Position numbers and translations under genes: made by a program. 64,000 nucleotides of DNA from positions 1,589,916 to 1,653,915 of the forward strand of contig NW_006763140.1 of the NCBI RefSeq assembly GCF_000264905.1. Direction: 5' to 3'. This document shows, one piece after another, positions 22,828 to 34,300 of the stretch (its first letter is position 1; each line of letters starts with the position of its first letter). The DNA comes from Stereum hirsutum FP-91666 SS1 (Eukaryota > Basidiomycota > Agaricomycetes > Russulales > Stereaceae). The notes beneath the pieces are model-generated. The model was not told where the DNA came from. It saw only the letters and a program-made list of their open reading frames with translations, and ran no database searches.

Positions 22828-23332
22828 TCACTCAACAAGTTGTTGCTCGAGGAATTGTCGAATAACGGCCATGATATGGGCGCGTACGGAGTCAGGAACA
22901 GAGTCTGGGCGGAGTAAGGTCCAGAGTGAGTGATATAGGGTAGCATATGCAAGGGAGAACTAACGCGATGCACCGGGCCCAATATTCTGTACCAGACCTC
23001 GCAATGACAGAGGCTCCATTATCCTTGCGTGCTCTTCAGGTAGCACAAGTAAAGAACTACATCCTTCAAGCACCGAGATAAGGCGTACCTTTTGCATGCC
23101 CTCGAACATTATCCAACCAGCCGTCTTCATTCAATTTATATTTGAGAAGAAGGCTGATTCTACATTGTGAGTGAGTAACAAACGTGAGCGGGCTGAGCCT
23201 TGCGTGCACTACTTGAATCTTGAGTAAATCAAAGGGTACGAACTTGTCCCATTCTCCGGACTGCACAAGCCTCTTCTGTGATTGGTCGTAGAGACTGACA
23301 ATGTCGGCCTCTGAATGGCCTGCGGGAGGCAT
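22828..23332 (-). CDS. SUS1: Transcription and mRNA export factor SUS1/ENY2, 101 aa
   Basis: Exons 23332-23244, 23159-23089, 23033-22965 and 22904-22828 give 102 codons. The spliced product matches the ENY2/Sus1 fold end to end: SQKRLVQSGEWDKISLLLKY, KLNEDGWLDNVRGHAKEHAR, SLRGLVQNIGPGA and VPDSVRAHIMAVIRQFLEQQ. The length agrees with family members (about 95-105 residues). Sus1 is shared by the SAGA deubiquitinase module and the nuclear-pore TREX-2 complex, linking transcription to mRNA export. An in-frame upstream ATG at 23398 would add 22 residues; I chose the later one because the family begins close to it. The gene is divergently paired with the mitoribosomal uS10m gene, with only 133 bp between start codons. 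Budding yeast SUS1 is also unusually intron-rich. Confidence 0.93.
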
Positions 23333-23465
23333 GGAGGAGGTTGAGAGGAAAGCAAGGGTGGCGAGTGGCGGACGCGATTGAGACGCGACGCGGAACATCA
23401 CGTGTCTCGAATTTGTCGAGAACGCTGTCTGCTCTTCGTGCTCGTTGTTCTGCACAGTGTACGCG

Positions 23466-24791
23466 ATGCTGGCCAACGTCGCTCGCCGCTCCCTTGTCCG
23501 CAAAACCCACCATGGTATACCCGTGCTATCTACTTGGGGACAACAAAAGCGAGGCCTGGCTCGGACGCCGTATGTCTCCGTCACTTCCCGAACAATCACT
23601 CGTCTAAAACATACTTTTTGTTTTCAGAACTGTCCGAGACGATTCCCGCAATTCTTCCCCTCCAGAGTCTCTCCTCTCCACGGCAACATCACCCGCCGCA
23701 TCCTCAAAGCCTAAGCTCGCTACTGTGCCTCCGGCCGTAGATACTTCCACCCATATTGCACCCACTGACCCGCTCTCCACCACGAGTCCCATCGAGGAGG
23801 AGTCTGTCCCTGCTCGAGCGACTTCACCCTCTCACCCCAGCTTGACCCCCGCGAAAGATACAGCGGATCTTCCTCTAGTGGACCCCTCTGCTGTCGCCCC
23901 CGCTGAGATCTTGCACAAGCCAGCAGATATCGTGTCTAATGAGCCTGTGGCTGCTTCGGTCACAGAAGGTGCTGCAGCTTCATCATCCCAACCCGAGGCG
24001 TACGTCTCTTTCATTATCAATAACTGTATTAATGTCCTGACTGCCTTACCCAGACCTGTTGTCACATCGCCTGCAGAATCTCAAGAACCCATACCATTGG
24101 TACCTCGCACGTATGTACCCTTTCGCAGCCGCTTTTGTACTGTCAATAACCCTCACCATGTAGGCCTAGGACTAAAGCTATTACCCCATCAAAACCCAAG
24201 GCTCAAGCTCTCAAACCACTTCGTCGCGTCGTCGCAGATCCCGAGGAGCAGTTCTGGCACTCCCAAATCGTCCACGGTCGCAGCTCGCTCGCTGCTTTCC
24301 GCCACCCCATCAACTATGGGGTTCCCGTCGCCATGATTCATCTTCGCTCCTACAGTCCTTCTCTCTTTCCCTTCTTTTGCCACTTCATTGAACATGCCGC
24401 TGCCTCGCTTGGCATTCCAGTCTCCGGTACAGCCACCTTGCCCAATCGCAAAAGCCTCTGGACCGTCATCAAGGCTCCATTCGTCTTCAAGAAGTCACAG
24501 GAGAACTTCCAGAGGATAGTCCACAGTCGCTGCATCAAAGCATATGATGCGGATCCAGCAGTCGTGGATAGATGGATCAAGTATATCGAGAGGCACGCGC
24601 AGGGAGGTATTGGGATAAGGGTCGTTCGGTGGCATAGGGTGCCTGTTGGAGTTGGGGAGATGCAGATCAAACGAGTCCTGGGCAGGTTGAATAAGAAGAC
24701 GAAGACGAGTGGCGAGCAGGTAAAAGCATTGAGTCAAAAGATCATTGCGGAGGAGATGAAGGTCGTCGAGAATGCGCCACCGGCTCCCTAG
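23466..24791 (+). CDS. Mitochondrial ribosomal protein uS10m, 386 aa
   Basis: Exons 23466-23569, 23628-23999, 24054-24110 and 24164-24791 give 387 codons. The N-terminus (MLANVARRSLVRKTHHGIPV) is basic with hydroxylated residues, as in a mitochondrial presequence. A long Pro/Ser/Thr-rich extension runs to about residue 220. The uS10 domain starts near residue 232: GVPVAMIHLRSYSPSLFPFF, then IPVSGTATLPNRKSLWTVIK, then PFVFKKSQENFQRIVHSR, the hallmark uS10 segment. It ends with a basic C-terminal helix. The protein is part of the small mitoribosomal subunit head. It is longer than the yeast homologue (Rsm10, about 200 residues) because of the low-complexity region. Confidence 0.92.
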
Positions 24792-25023
24792 TTGAAAGTG
24801 CTCTCGACATTGCATATACATCTACCGGGAAATTAATTCTTCTCTCCCACTGCCTGAGGTCATGAAATCGTTGAATGTGTATATACCACAAAAAAAGCAA
24901 AACGTTCTATAAATGAGGTCTCGTTGAACCTTCGAGCAAGATCACCGGCAAGTTCCGGATACCGACGCGTCCGCGTCCAGACCCCACGCGCTCAACATCT
25001 TCTTCACCGACCACCACGACACC

Positions 25024-25970
25024 ATGACCTCCTACGACAAAGATCCATTTTACCTTCGGTACATCCACATCTCCTCTCGAAACTTTCGCAAGACTGACCG
25101 CGCTCTCATAGGTACTAGTACGTGTCATCTATACTCTGATTGCCCGACCCCTTGCCCTGTGAGGTCAACAGTCTGATCTCCTCGTTTCTGTGCAGCACCG
25201 GCCACTCTGGAAAACATGGACACGAGTTCCTTGAGTTTGAGTACTCGCATGGACGTCTGCGATATGCGAACAACTCCAACTATAGGAATGATTCGTTGAT
25301 CCGCAAAGAAAGTGCGTATAGATGGCCATACCTTGCTTGCGCCGCTTTTCTAACCGTATCGTATCCCTCGTACCACGCCTGTTCACTCTGCTCCCCCGGA
25401 ACCTTTTCTGTCAACGTTCACGTGCGATTTCTTAGTGTGGGTCGGGCCACTCGTGGTTCAGGAGCTCAAGAGGATCGTTGAGTCGAGCGAGATCACGAAG
25501 TGAGTTGTGTTTTTTGTTTTGTGCGCATCGGGATTCTGACCCAGAGCACTGCATGTGCACTTAGGGAGGATGACACAAACTGGCCGAAGAAGAGCATTGT
25601 AGGAAAACAGGAGCTCGAGATTCGCGTAGGAAATGACCACATCGCGTTCGAGGTCGGTTCTTCTTCTTTTTCCCAGACTGTGTCTTGTTTCATAAAGAGC
25701 ACATCTTGACGAGTCTTGACATCTTCCATAGACGGCAAAAATAGGTTCCTTGGCGGACATCCAGGACAGTGAGGACCCAGAGGGTCTTCGCGTGTTCTAC
25801 TACCTGGTGCAGGACCTTCGCGTGCGTCTCCTCCCATCCCCCTCTTACTGTCTTTTTCTTCGGCCACTGACACTCAGCATTTACACATATCACTCTTTGG
25901 CTATGTTTGCCACAAATAGTGCCTCATTTTCTCCCTCATTTCTCTTCACTTCAAGATCAAGCCTATATAG
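25024..25970 (+). CDS. mago: Exon junction complex core protein mago nashi, 149 aa
   Basis: Exons 25024-25058, 25112-25117 (six bases, GTACTA), 25196-25311, 25436-25499, 25565-25652, 25732-25821 and 25920-25970 give 150 codons. The product follows Mago over its full length: [100 protein letters not shown] and the C-terminal [10 protein letters not shown]. Human MAGOH has 146 residues. Mago pairs with Y14 and locks eIF4A3 on spliced mRNA. The micro-exon supplies the second and third bases of one codon, all of Tyr and part of the next; without it the conserved RYY motif would be lost. Six introns in 950 bp is dense even for this window. Confidence 0.95.
25112..25117 (+). other. Six-nucleotide micro-exon of mago
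   Basis: The six bases GTACTA are flanked by a CATAG acceptor and a GTACGT donor, between introns of 53 and 78 nt. Including them restores the invariant Arg-Tyr-Tyr of Mago and keeps the frame. Confidence 0.8.
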
Positions 25971-26849
25971 GTAAACCGGCTTGCTGTCGCGGGTCATCCT
26001 GTACTGCACCACCACTTTCATGTGTCTTCTTGTACCTCCGAAGGTTGTTATCGCGTTGCTTGTCTTCACTTATGCCATCTATAAATGCAAATGCACTGAA
26101 TCGAATGGCATGCCAACAATGGACTTGAATACCGCACAGCTGTCCCAGTGGGGCCATTTTGCTCACTGCCGTATACATTTGACTGGAATACTCTTTAGCT
26201 ATGGCGAAGAACTGGGATAGGCGTTCGTGTATTGTCCGTGGTCCGTTTTCCGACCTTTCTCAGCCTTCACGAACAAGAACATGGCAATATATGCATGAAG
26301 ATACAGCAAGTTACGACTATGAAATACTCTGCGGCAAATACAGACGAGAGGTCAACGGGTCAAATGATATGAAGGATTTATGCATGCAGGGAATCGGACT
26401 ACGTATGCGGATGGCCATCAAATAAATGCAGGAGCAGGGAGAGCGAGTCAGTACAGGCAGCAGCGCCTACGCGAGTTAGAAGTCGAAAGACAGGACAGCG
26501 AGTCAAGGAGTCACTTATGCGAGGAGCCGTACTAGGAAGCAGTCAAATACGACACGACAGGAGCACAGCGAGCAATACAGTAAGAAGCACGATACGAGGG
26601 GAAGTCGAACTGAGCACGGGGTTCCAAGAGATACAGTAGACGACGAGTACAGATTAAGATACAGCAAGTAAGTATGAGAGAAACAGCGATACAAAGCGAT
26701 ACGGACAAAGTCCCAAGGGTTCGTGAACAGCGGTCAGATGTGAGCGAAAGCATGTTTTGGGGTACGTGAGCAGAGGGGGTAAGTATGAGATTAGTTGACC
26801 AACAGGGAAATGATCAGAAAACGGCCGTTTGGTTGGCGGTTACAACGGA
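25971..26849. other. Convergent intergenic region
   Basis: Between the 3' ends of mago (+) and the Rua1-domain gene (-). It holds short, mutually overlapping frames only; roughly 26420-26760 is purine-rich on the plus strand with many AGCAG/GAGCGA-like words but no exact tandem unit. Confidence 0.35.
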
Positions 26850-29666
26850 TTAGATATTACGGAGCTTCTTCCAGACGTCGTCCTCTAGGAATATGTCGCG
26901 TTCGCCCTCAAGACGGGATTCGCGGTGGCATGTCGCAGCGTGTTTCCACCTACATTGAAGCCAATCGTTAAGAATGGTAACAGAGACTATGACAGCAATT
27001 CCCTGAATCATTTACCAGAATAGTTCCTTGACCTGATCGCAATGTTCATTTAGACAAGGTGAGGGTTGCAGAAGGTTGAGACTGGACCAACCTTGAGCTC
27101 TGTGTCTCTGATGCTTTCAAGCGGTATCCACTTCTTGCATTTGTGGCATTTCCCCTCTTCGATCTCAGACTTTTCGTTTTTGGCCGCCACACGGGCCACG
27201 ACGCGGAACGCGAGCGGAGGAGAAAACGGCTGAGTAGAAGCTGAGGAGATACCTGCACACGACGACGAGCAGAGAATTGAAGGTCATGAACTTGAAAACA
27301 TTGAGGCAACGCGGAGCAGTACTGCGTACCATGATAGTACTGCATGTGGTAGCTGCAAGCAAACACGCCAAACCGATCAGTATGCTTCACGAGGGTAAAG
27401 ACTCTGTGTACTCTGCCAAGAGGTGTTTTTGTTAATAAATGCCTATGCGGAGGGGCTAGGAAACAAATAACTCACCACTTAAAGGCGCTGACCTTCATCG
27501 CTAACCACACTTTCTTGCCCTCGCCACCCCGCTGAACGCTTTCGCAGCAGATGGGACATAACCCTACTTTGTCCTTGCCGCGGCCGCGGACAAAACGAGG
27601 CGTATACAGATCGGATGGGTGGCGCGGAGTATTCCACATAGCTCCCTGTGCGCGCGGAAGAGAGGGTCTGCAGTATGACGAAAGAAGTCAGGGCAAATGC
27701 CTAAGTGCATGAACAATGCGAGAACATACGGCTTGTCATCTTCCTCTGCCGAGAAGTACGAAGACATGGGGAAGCGTCGGTAGAACCTGAGATATTTCGC
27801 ATTGCGGGGAAGGTCTGCAGGAAACGTGCGTTGTTGTATATCTGCTGTGGCTATGTCATCCTGCGAGTCGACTGGAGAGCTTGTGTCAGAGACCGGACTG
27901 CCGTCACGACTTGATTGAGGCGAGGGAGTAGTAGTATATGCATCGGCTGAGTTGCAATTGCGGCTGCTTCGTGTATACCTCCCCATTGCCTGACGAAGTT
28001 ACGAACCAGAATTAGTAGTCTATTTACAAATCAGACACCATATACGCACCTTAAGGGTGTTACTGCTTGGTGACACTGACTCCGAATTCAACTTTCGGCG
28101 GATGGACGCCGGCAGCTGACCCTTGGACCGGAGAAGCTCGGCCAGTGGACGCGCAGATGAGCAAGAAGACAAGGTATCGTCCTCGGGATCCAACCCAAGG
28201 CTGTTTGAGGTCGGACCACCCCTGTTCGGAGTCGCAGAAGGACAGCGCGATGAGCAAGAGGAGAGTGAGGAGAGTGGCGATAAGCTGAGGGCGAGCAGGC
28301 GGGTAGGCGCAGGTGGCGGAGCCTGAGGACTGGGATTCAGGGAGGCTAGTTTGGGGGAGACGGATATATGCGCACTCTCAGAGCTGAGATGAACCGGGGA
28401 ACTGAGAAGCGACCTGTCTTCTTGTAGTTCGTCTGAAGAGCCCGAGGAAAGTGGATTGCAGTCCGTCTCCATTGCCAGTTCTGCATCCATAGAAGGCAAT
28501 GGTGGAGGTGAGGTACGCCCGACATCTGAGGAGTCATCTGCCAGAATGGGTGATGACGAGCGAAGAGCCGATACAAAGGAGGGTGGAGAGGGGGCGTCAT
28601 CCGAGCTAGGATCCAGGACGTTGTGTTCAGAGGCGAGAGCTGAGCGATGAAGTATGGCGTGCCGGTGCGGGCGAGCCTGAAGGAGCTGCTGCATCAAAGA
28701 TGATGGTGGGGGTGCATCTATGCGCCCATTTATCCCGTCTTCGGCATCAACAGCATGGTTGTAGTTTGTGGTGCGTTGGAAAACACGAGCGCGTTTGTCC
28801 GACCTAGGATGTAATACACTTTCACCGGCGACGAGAGGTGAGGGACCAGCTTTTCGTTTTTTGGAGGTAAACTTGCGTCGATGAGGGTTCGGTGGAGAAG
28901 ATGGGCGGGATGGACATTGAGGGGAGCTTCGATGGTGCTCGACGGGGGAGACACCATTGGGACTAAGCGAGAACGAGAAAGGGTTCTGGGAAGGCGGAGT
29001 AGCGGAAAAGTCCAGAGCAAGCAGCGGATTTGGGGTTGCAAGAATGGGAGATTGCGAGTATGAGATCAGAGCACTGGAAGAGGAGATTACGTGAGATGGA
29101 GGGGACAAGTCGAGAGGTGGAAAAGGAGCGGGATCGTCCACAGATGGGGAGTGACTCGAGTGGACCAATTGAGGAATGCGAGATGAAGAGATAGGAGAAT
29201 CAAAGAAAGTGAGCGACGACGGTCCGTATTTCCCATCCGGAGAGTCAAAAGAGAGAGAGGAGGTTCGTTGGCTTTGAGAAAACGAGAGATGAGTGTCCGA
29301 TTGTGAGTGTCCGAAGGTGGATGCAGAGTTCGAGCGGGAAGGAGAGCTAATGTGCAAGAGTGAGGGTGCATCGTGAGTATGGCTAGAGCGAGCATGCAGG
29401 AGGGCATCAGACGGAGCATAGGTCGATGTATGCGCATCGAAAACATGAGCGGTCAGCCCTTGCTCAGGAGAGAGCCACGAAAAGTCGTGTTCTTCACGTT
29501 TAGACGGCGACCAATCGAGATCGCCTGGAGAGCTCTGAGAGCCCATGTCTGCTTGGACGAAATCGGTGACGGATGAAAACAATGTGGACGTCGTCGTCGT
29601 CGTCGCCGGGGTGAGAGGACGACGCGATGTGGACGCGTTGTTTGTGGCGATACATTTCCTTTCCAC
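26850..29666 (-). CDS. Transcription regulator with Rua1-type C-terminal domain, 789 aa
   Basis: Minus-strand exons are 29666-28050, 27989-27730, 27667-27476, 27352-27330, 27252-27092, 27032-27016 and 26949-26850, giving 790 codons. The first about 620 residues are Ser/Pro-rich and probably disordered. The C-terminal 150 residues match the Rua1 C-terminal domain (DUF4451): DLYTPRFVRGRGKDKVGLCP, CPICCES, KVWLAMKVSAFKCYHMQYYH, PFSPPLAFR, GKCHKCKKWIPLE, ELFWWKHAATCHRES and the acidic end. The CPIC, CHKC and HAATCH pairs suggest zinc binding. Rua1 of Ustilago maydis activates the ustilagic acid cluster, but many basidiomycete homologues have no known targets and no glycolipid cluster is visible here. 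Two exons are tiny (23 and 17 nt). A later in-frame ATG at 29546 is an alternative start. Confidence 0.85.
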
Positions 29667-29736
29667 GGATGCGGATACGTTTGCGGCGCGTCACGCCACG
29701 ACTGCCACTCTCGGCGAACCACATACCTGCTCGACC

Positions 29737-30731
29737 ATGGCCTGGCTGCTCCCTCTCCCTCTCCTCTCTTTCTTCCTTTTATTCCTCACAACAAGAGTAC
29801 ATGGGTCAGCACTGACGACCGCCATCTCTCCTAACGAACGCCTATGCTTCTACGCGGACGTGGATAAAGCTGGGGAAAAGATCGGCGTGCGTTTCCCAAT
29901 GATTCCTTCCTCTCATGCTGCTCTTCTGATGATGGCTCTCGTCTAGTTCTATTTTGCTGTGCGTTTTCGTCGTACTCTTGAAACAGCCTGCGTCACATGT
30001 GCCAACATACCCGTCTAACCTTAGTATCCTGCTGTCTAGGTGCAAAGCGGAGGCTCCTTCGATATCTCCTTCGATGTCAAAGATCCAAACGAAAAGATCC
30101 TCCTTGACGGCGTCTCTGAGCGACAAGGTGACTACGTCCTCACCGCGAACACCGTCGGGGAATACGCGTTTTGCTTTGAGAACGACATGTCGACCCTTAC
30201 CGACAAGCTCGTCGACTTTGACATCATGGTCGAGAGCGAACCCAGACGGGAGGCCCCTGCGAAGCCGGGTCAGATCAGCGAACATACAACGCCATTGGAG
30301 GAGAGCGTGTACAGACTGAACGGAATGTTGATGAACATAAAGAGGACGCAGAAATAGTGAGTTATCATTGTGTACATGCCTGCGGAATATTTGGTGGTGC
30401 CGGTCATGTCTGTATGACTGACGAACTACGTTTGTTTAGCTTCCACACCCGCGAGAACCGAGGGTTTTCCACCGTTAAGTCTACTCAAAGGTATGTTTCT
30501 TAGTAGCCTCACACGACATGACAGTTCTGATGATTCTCCCATACTTCTTTGCCCCGTTGTCCAGTCGTCTATTCTGGTATGCCATCTGGCAGACCGCTTG
30601 CGTTATCGGCATGGCAATGTACGTATGATTTCTTATACATTCCGTCCACTCGACTGATCTCCCTGCTTAGTTTCCAGGTCTACGTGCTGCAAACCTTCTT
30701 CACCAAGACAGGGCGGCGGTACAAGGTCTAG
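29737..30731 (+). CDS. p24 family (EMP24/GP25L) cargo receptor, 214 aa
   Basis: Exons 29737-29886, 29947-29958 (12 nt), 30040-30356, 30440-30490, 30565-30618 and 30671-30731 give 215 codons. The protein has a signal peptide (MAWLLPLPLLSFFLLFLTTR), a GOLD domain with the paired cysteines (NERLCFYADV and GEYAFCFEND), a heptad region (PLEESVYRLNGMLMNIKRTQ), one C-terminal membrane segment (LFWYAIWQTACVIGMAIFQV) and a short cytosolic tail with FF and RR (LQTFFTKTGRRYKV). FF and dibasic signals in p24 tails bind COPII and COPI coats. The protein should cycle between ER and Golgi as a cargo and GPI-protein receptor. The luminal sequence resembles the gamma subfamily (Erp2/3/4, TMED1/5/7) more than Emp24 or Erv25, but I would not fix the subfamily without a tree. 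Confidence 0.92.
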
Positions 30732-31317
30732 AGCATACATAAAGTCATCTCTATATACTTTACTGGAAATTTCGAGAGGTGGAGCTGTACAGTGGTGGAA
30801 GATGTGTTGGTGCTATCCATCATAATATTCTTCTCGTATATTCGATAGTGTTCGTGCCCGGACTCACCAAGAAAACTCTCGACTCTGAATCCTGGATCAT
30901 AAAGTGGATCATGTCGTCTCAACCACCGTTCAACAGAATCATCGCCTATCTAGATGAAGTGCTCATCCCGTCTTCACTTCGTCATAGCTGCGTGCCAGTG
31001 AAGGTTTATTCGTTATTCTACCGAGGCTCTCACCGCGATATACTTTGGCCGAGGTCCACAGCGTAGTGGTGACGGTCACATAATACGCGTTTTGGGTAAC
31101 GAAAATCGTCTTGCTCACTGACGTCGGAATACTCAAAATTTGCGCAATAAATATGGTTCAAGGCCTTTGTAGTCTAAGTTGCAGCAGGTTGCAGCCCTGT
31201 GCAACCCGTATACTGTCGATCGTGAGATCCGGGGAGATAAGATAAGATGGTCAAGGAATGAGCGGAGTCGAGCGGAGTCACTCTTTAGGACTCTAAAGTA
31301 AAATCAGGTCGACCGGA
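30732..31317. other. Intergenic, no gene seen
   Basis: Spacer between the p24 gene and the ValRS gene. Near 31258-31278 the word GAGCGGAGTC occurs twice in direct succession. Confidence 0.35.
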
Positions 31318-34300
31318 ATGTTGAGAGTTCTGTCCTCGCCACATCGATCTCTTCTCCGGTCAAGTAGATATCACTATATCGCCTGCTCCAGATCAATGTC
31401 GTCCCAACCCACCCCTCCAGACTCGGGGGCTGCAACTCCCGTTCCTAACAAAAGCGCAGGTTTGTTGAGCTCTGCTGTGGCCCCCTTGCTCCCGGACTGA
31501 TAATTCGATCGCGAATCTAGCAAAAAAGGAGGCCAAGCGCTTGGAGAAAGAAGCAAAGCTCGCTGCAAAGGCATCTAAAGTCACCGCTAACACTGCTACC
31601 GGAGAGAAGAAGGCCAAGGCTGAAAGAGAGAAGAAGGAAGAGGAGCCTCCCTATGTCAACACTACGCCCAAGGGTTCGAAGAAAGGTGCGTCCATTTTCC
31701 TATCCTGTGTCGTCCTGATGTTAATAGCGTTGTTTTACCCCTGTCTTTATGTAGACACCACTCAGCCTATGTCTGCGGGTTATAATCCCATCGCCGTAGA
31801 GTCTGCATGGTATGACTGGTGGCTTGAAGAGGGCTTCTTCAAGCCTGCTCTGAAGCCCGATGGCCAGCCAAAAGAAGAGGGCTTGTTTGTGATCCCTTCC
31901 CCTCCACCGAATGTCACAGGAAGTCTCCACATTGGCCACGCGTTGGCGACTGCTATTCAAGATTCATTGATACGTTGGTGAGTCCCATTCAAGCGTTTGT
32001 GGCCCATCTGGTACATCTTCAAATACATTCACACCCTTCGTCTTCCAACGTATCGCAAACATCGAACGCGTTTCTCATCTACGTCCCACCCTTCGACCCA
32101 TTCCCTTGTTACTTTATCACATCGATTCACCCATCACGTTCGAGCCGTTGGATGACGAGAAACCCGAGTTGACGTTCGCCCTTCCCAGGAATCGCATGCT
32201 GGGCAAGACTGTCCTATTTGTACCAGGATTTGACCACGCTGGGATATCAACACAATCTGTTGTCGAGAAGCGGCTGTGGAAGACCGCGGGCAAGACAAGA
32301 CACGACCTTGGCCGCCCAAAGTTTGTTGAGACCGTGATGGATTGGAAAAATGAGTACGTCGTGACGATCACATCGGTCTATCTGGTGATTGATCTGGACG
32401 TTCTCCCCATTCAGCTACCAAGGTCGCATAACGAACCAGCTTCGCCGTCTGGGTGGTAGTTACGATTGGTCGAGAGTGGCGTTTACCATGGACCCGGTGC
32501 GTAAGCCAGATGGAAGACGCTATTCTCCTTACAACGCTAACGAGTGGCCCAACCCAGCAACTATCAAAAGCGGTCATAGAGACCTTCTGCCGTCTTCACG
32601 AAGATGGAACCATCTATCGCGGTAACCGTCTCGTGAATTGGTGTGTGCAAATGAACACCACGTTGTCAAATCTTGAGGTCGGTCGGATGATTGTTCCTCA
32701 TGATGAGAAGCTGAGCAAGGCTGATTGACTGGGACTCAGGTTGATCAAAAACAACTCACCGGGAGGACTCTGCTCAACGTCCCCGGATACGACGTGAAAG
32801 AAAAGTTCGAGTTTGGTGTGATCACATCGTTCGCCTACCCTATAGAGGGCTCTGGTGCGTATGGACGTAGGAACCCGGATTCGGAAAACGGTCGCTGACT
32901 TCAGGCATATTCAGATGAGAAGATCATAGTAGCAACCACGCGTCCAGAAACGATGCTCGGTGACACTGCTATCGCTGTTCACCCCGATGACTCGCGCTAC
33001 AAGGTCAGTGCTCTCAACGCGGTCGTGTACCATCGTTTCTGACCGCACTGTCTACCATCAGCATCTACATGGAAAATTCGCCTTGCATCCTTTCGTCGAC
33101 CGACGTATCCCCATCGTCACTGATGACATAGCCGTCGACATGGAGTTCGGAACGGGTGCTGTAAAAATCACCCCAGCTCATGATCCCAACGACTACGAAG
33201 TCGGCATGCGCCACAAACTCGAGTTCATCAACATCATGAACGACGATGGAACCTTCAACGCAAACACTGGAGAGAAATTCCAGGTCCGGGATTTGATCAG
33301 TTTGTTGTTTGACTGCGCTGAAGTCTTATGATCATTTGTAGGGCATGAAACGATTCCACGCGAGAGTGGCGGTGGTCAAGGCGCTGAAAGAAGCTGGCCT
33401 GTTTATCGAGACGAAGGACAACCCTATGCAAATCCCTTTGTGCCTGTATGTTCTCAATTTGCCACCATCTCTACTCAGTCCTTACATTGCTTCACCAGTA
33501 AATCCGGAGATATCATCGAACCAATACTGAAACCTCAGTGGTGGGTCAATTGCAAGCCCCTCGCCGAGGAAGCCATCAAGGTGAATTAGCTGTATTCTCT
33601 ACCACACGTCGAGGTAACTTACTACGTCTCCGATTGTGCAGCGAACGAGAGCTGGCGAGTTGCACGTCGCGCCAAAACAGTCAGAGGCAGATTGGTATCG
33701 GTGGCTTGACAATATCCAGGACTGGTGTATCTCTCGCCAACTCTGGTGGGGCCACCAGTGTCCAGCATACTTTGTCGACATCGAAGGAATAGAGCAAGAT
33801 GTACGTTCTCCCCACATATACTCCGTTTCATCCTCCTGACCCTCGTTCATCCAGAACTCCGACGGCAAGAACTGGGTTGTGGGTAGAACCCTCGAGCAGG
33901 CCACTGAGCGAGCCAAGGCACTCGCTGGCGACCGTCCGTTTACGCTGAAGCAGGATGAGGACGTCTTGGACACGTGGTTCTCCTCTGGTCTCTGGCCGTT
34001 CTCCATCCTTGGCTGGCCAGACAAGGTGCGCCCACACCTGCATATCGGAGCACCATGAGTTGCACTCATACTTTCACTCCGACAGACCGCTGACCTTGAC
34101 CGATTCTACCCCTCGAGCATGCTTGAGACAGGTTGGGACATCATCTTCTTCTGGGTGGCCCGTATGGTGCTACTGGGCATTCGTTTGACGGATAAGATGC
34201 CGTTCAATGAGGTATTCTGTCATGCTATGATTCGCGATGCCCATGGACGCAAGATGTCGAAGTCTCTCGGAAACGTCATTGATCCCCTCGACGTGATCCA

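Noticed and set aside
31230..31300. Gcn4-type element upstream of the ValRS gene
   Set aside because: GGAGTCA differs from TGASTCA at the first base and the repeated GAGCGGAGTC looks like a local duplication.
32000..32188. Extra ValRS coding sequence in intron 3
   Set aside because: A frame (32106 onward) runs through this intron, but the class I core needs the W-N-R-M-L-G-K junction, which the acceptor at 32188 provides.
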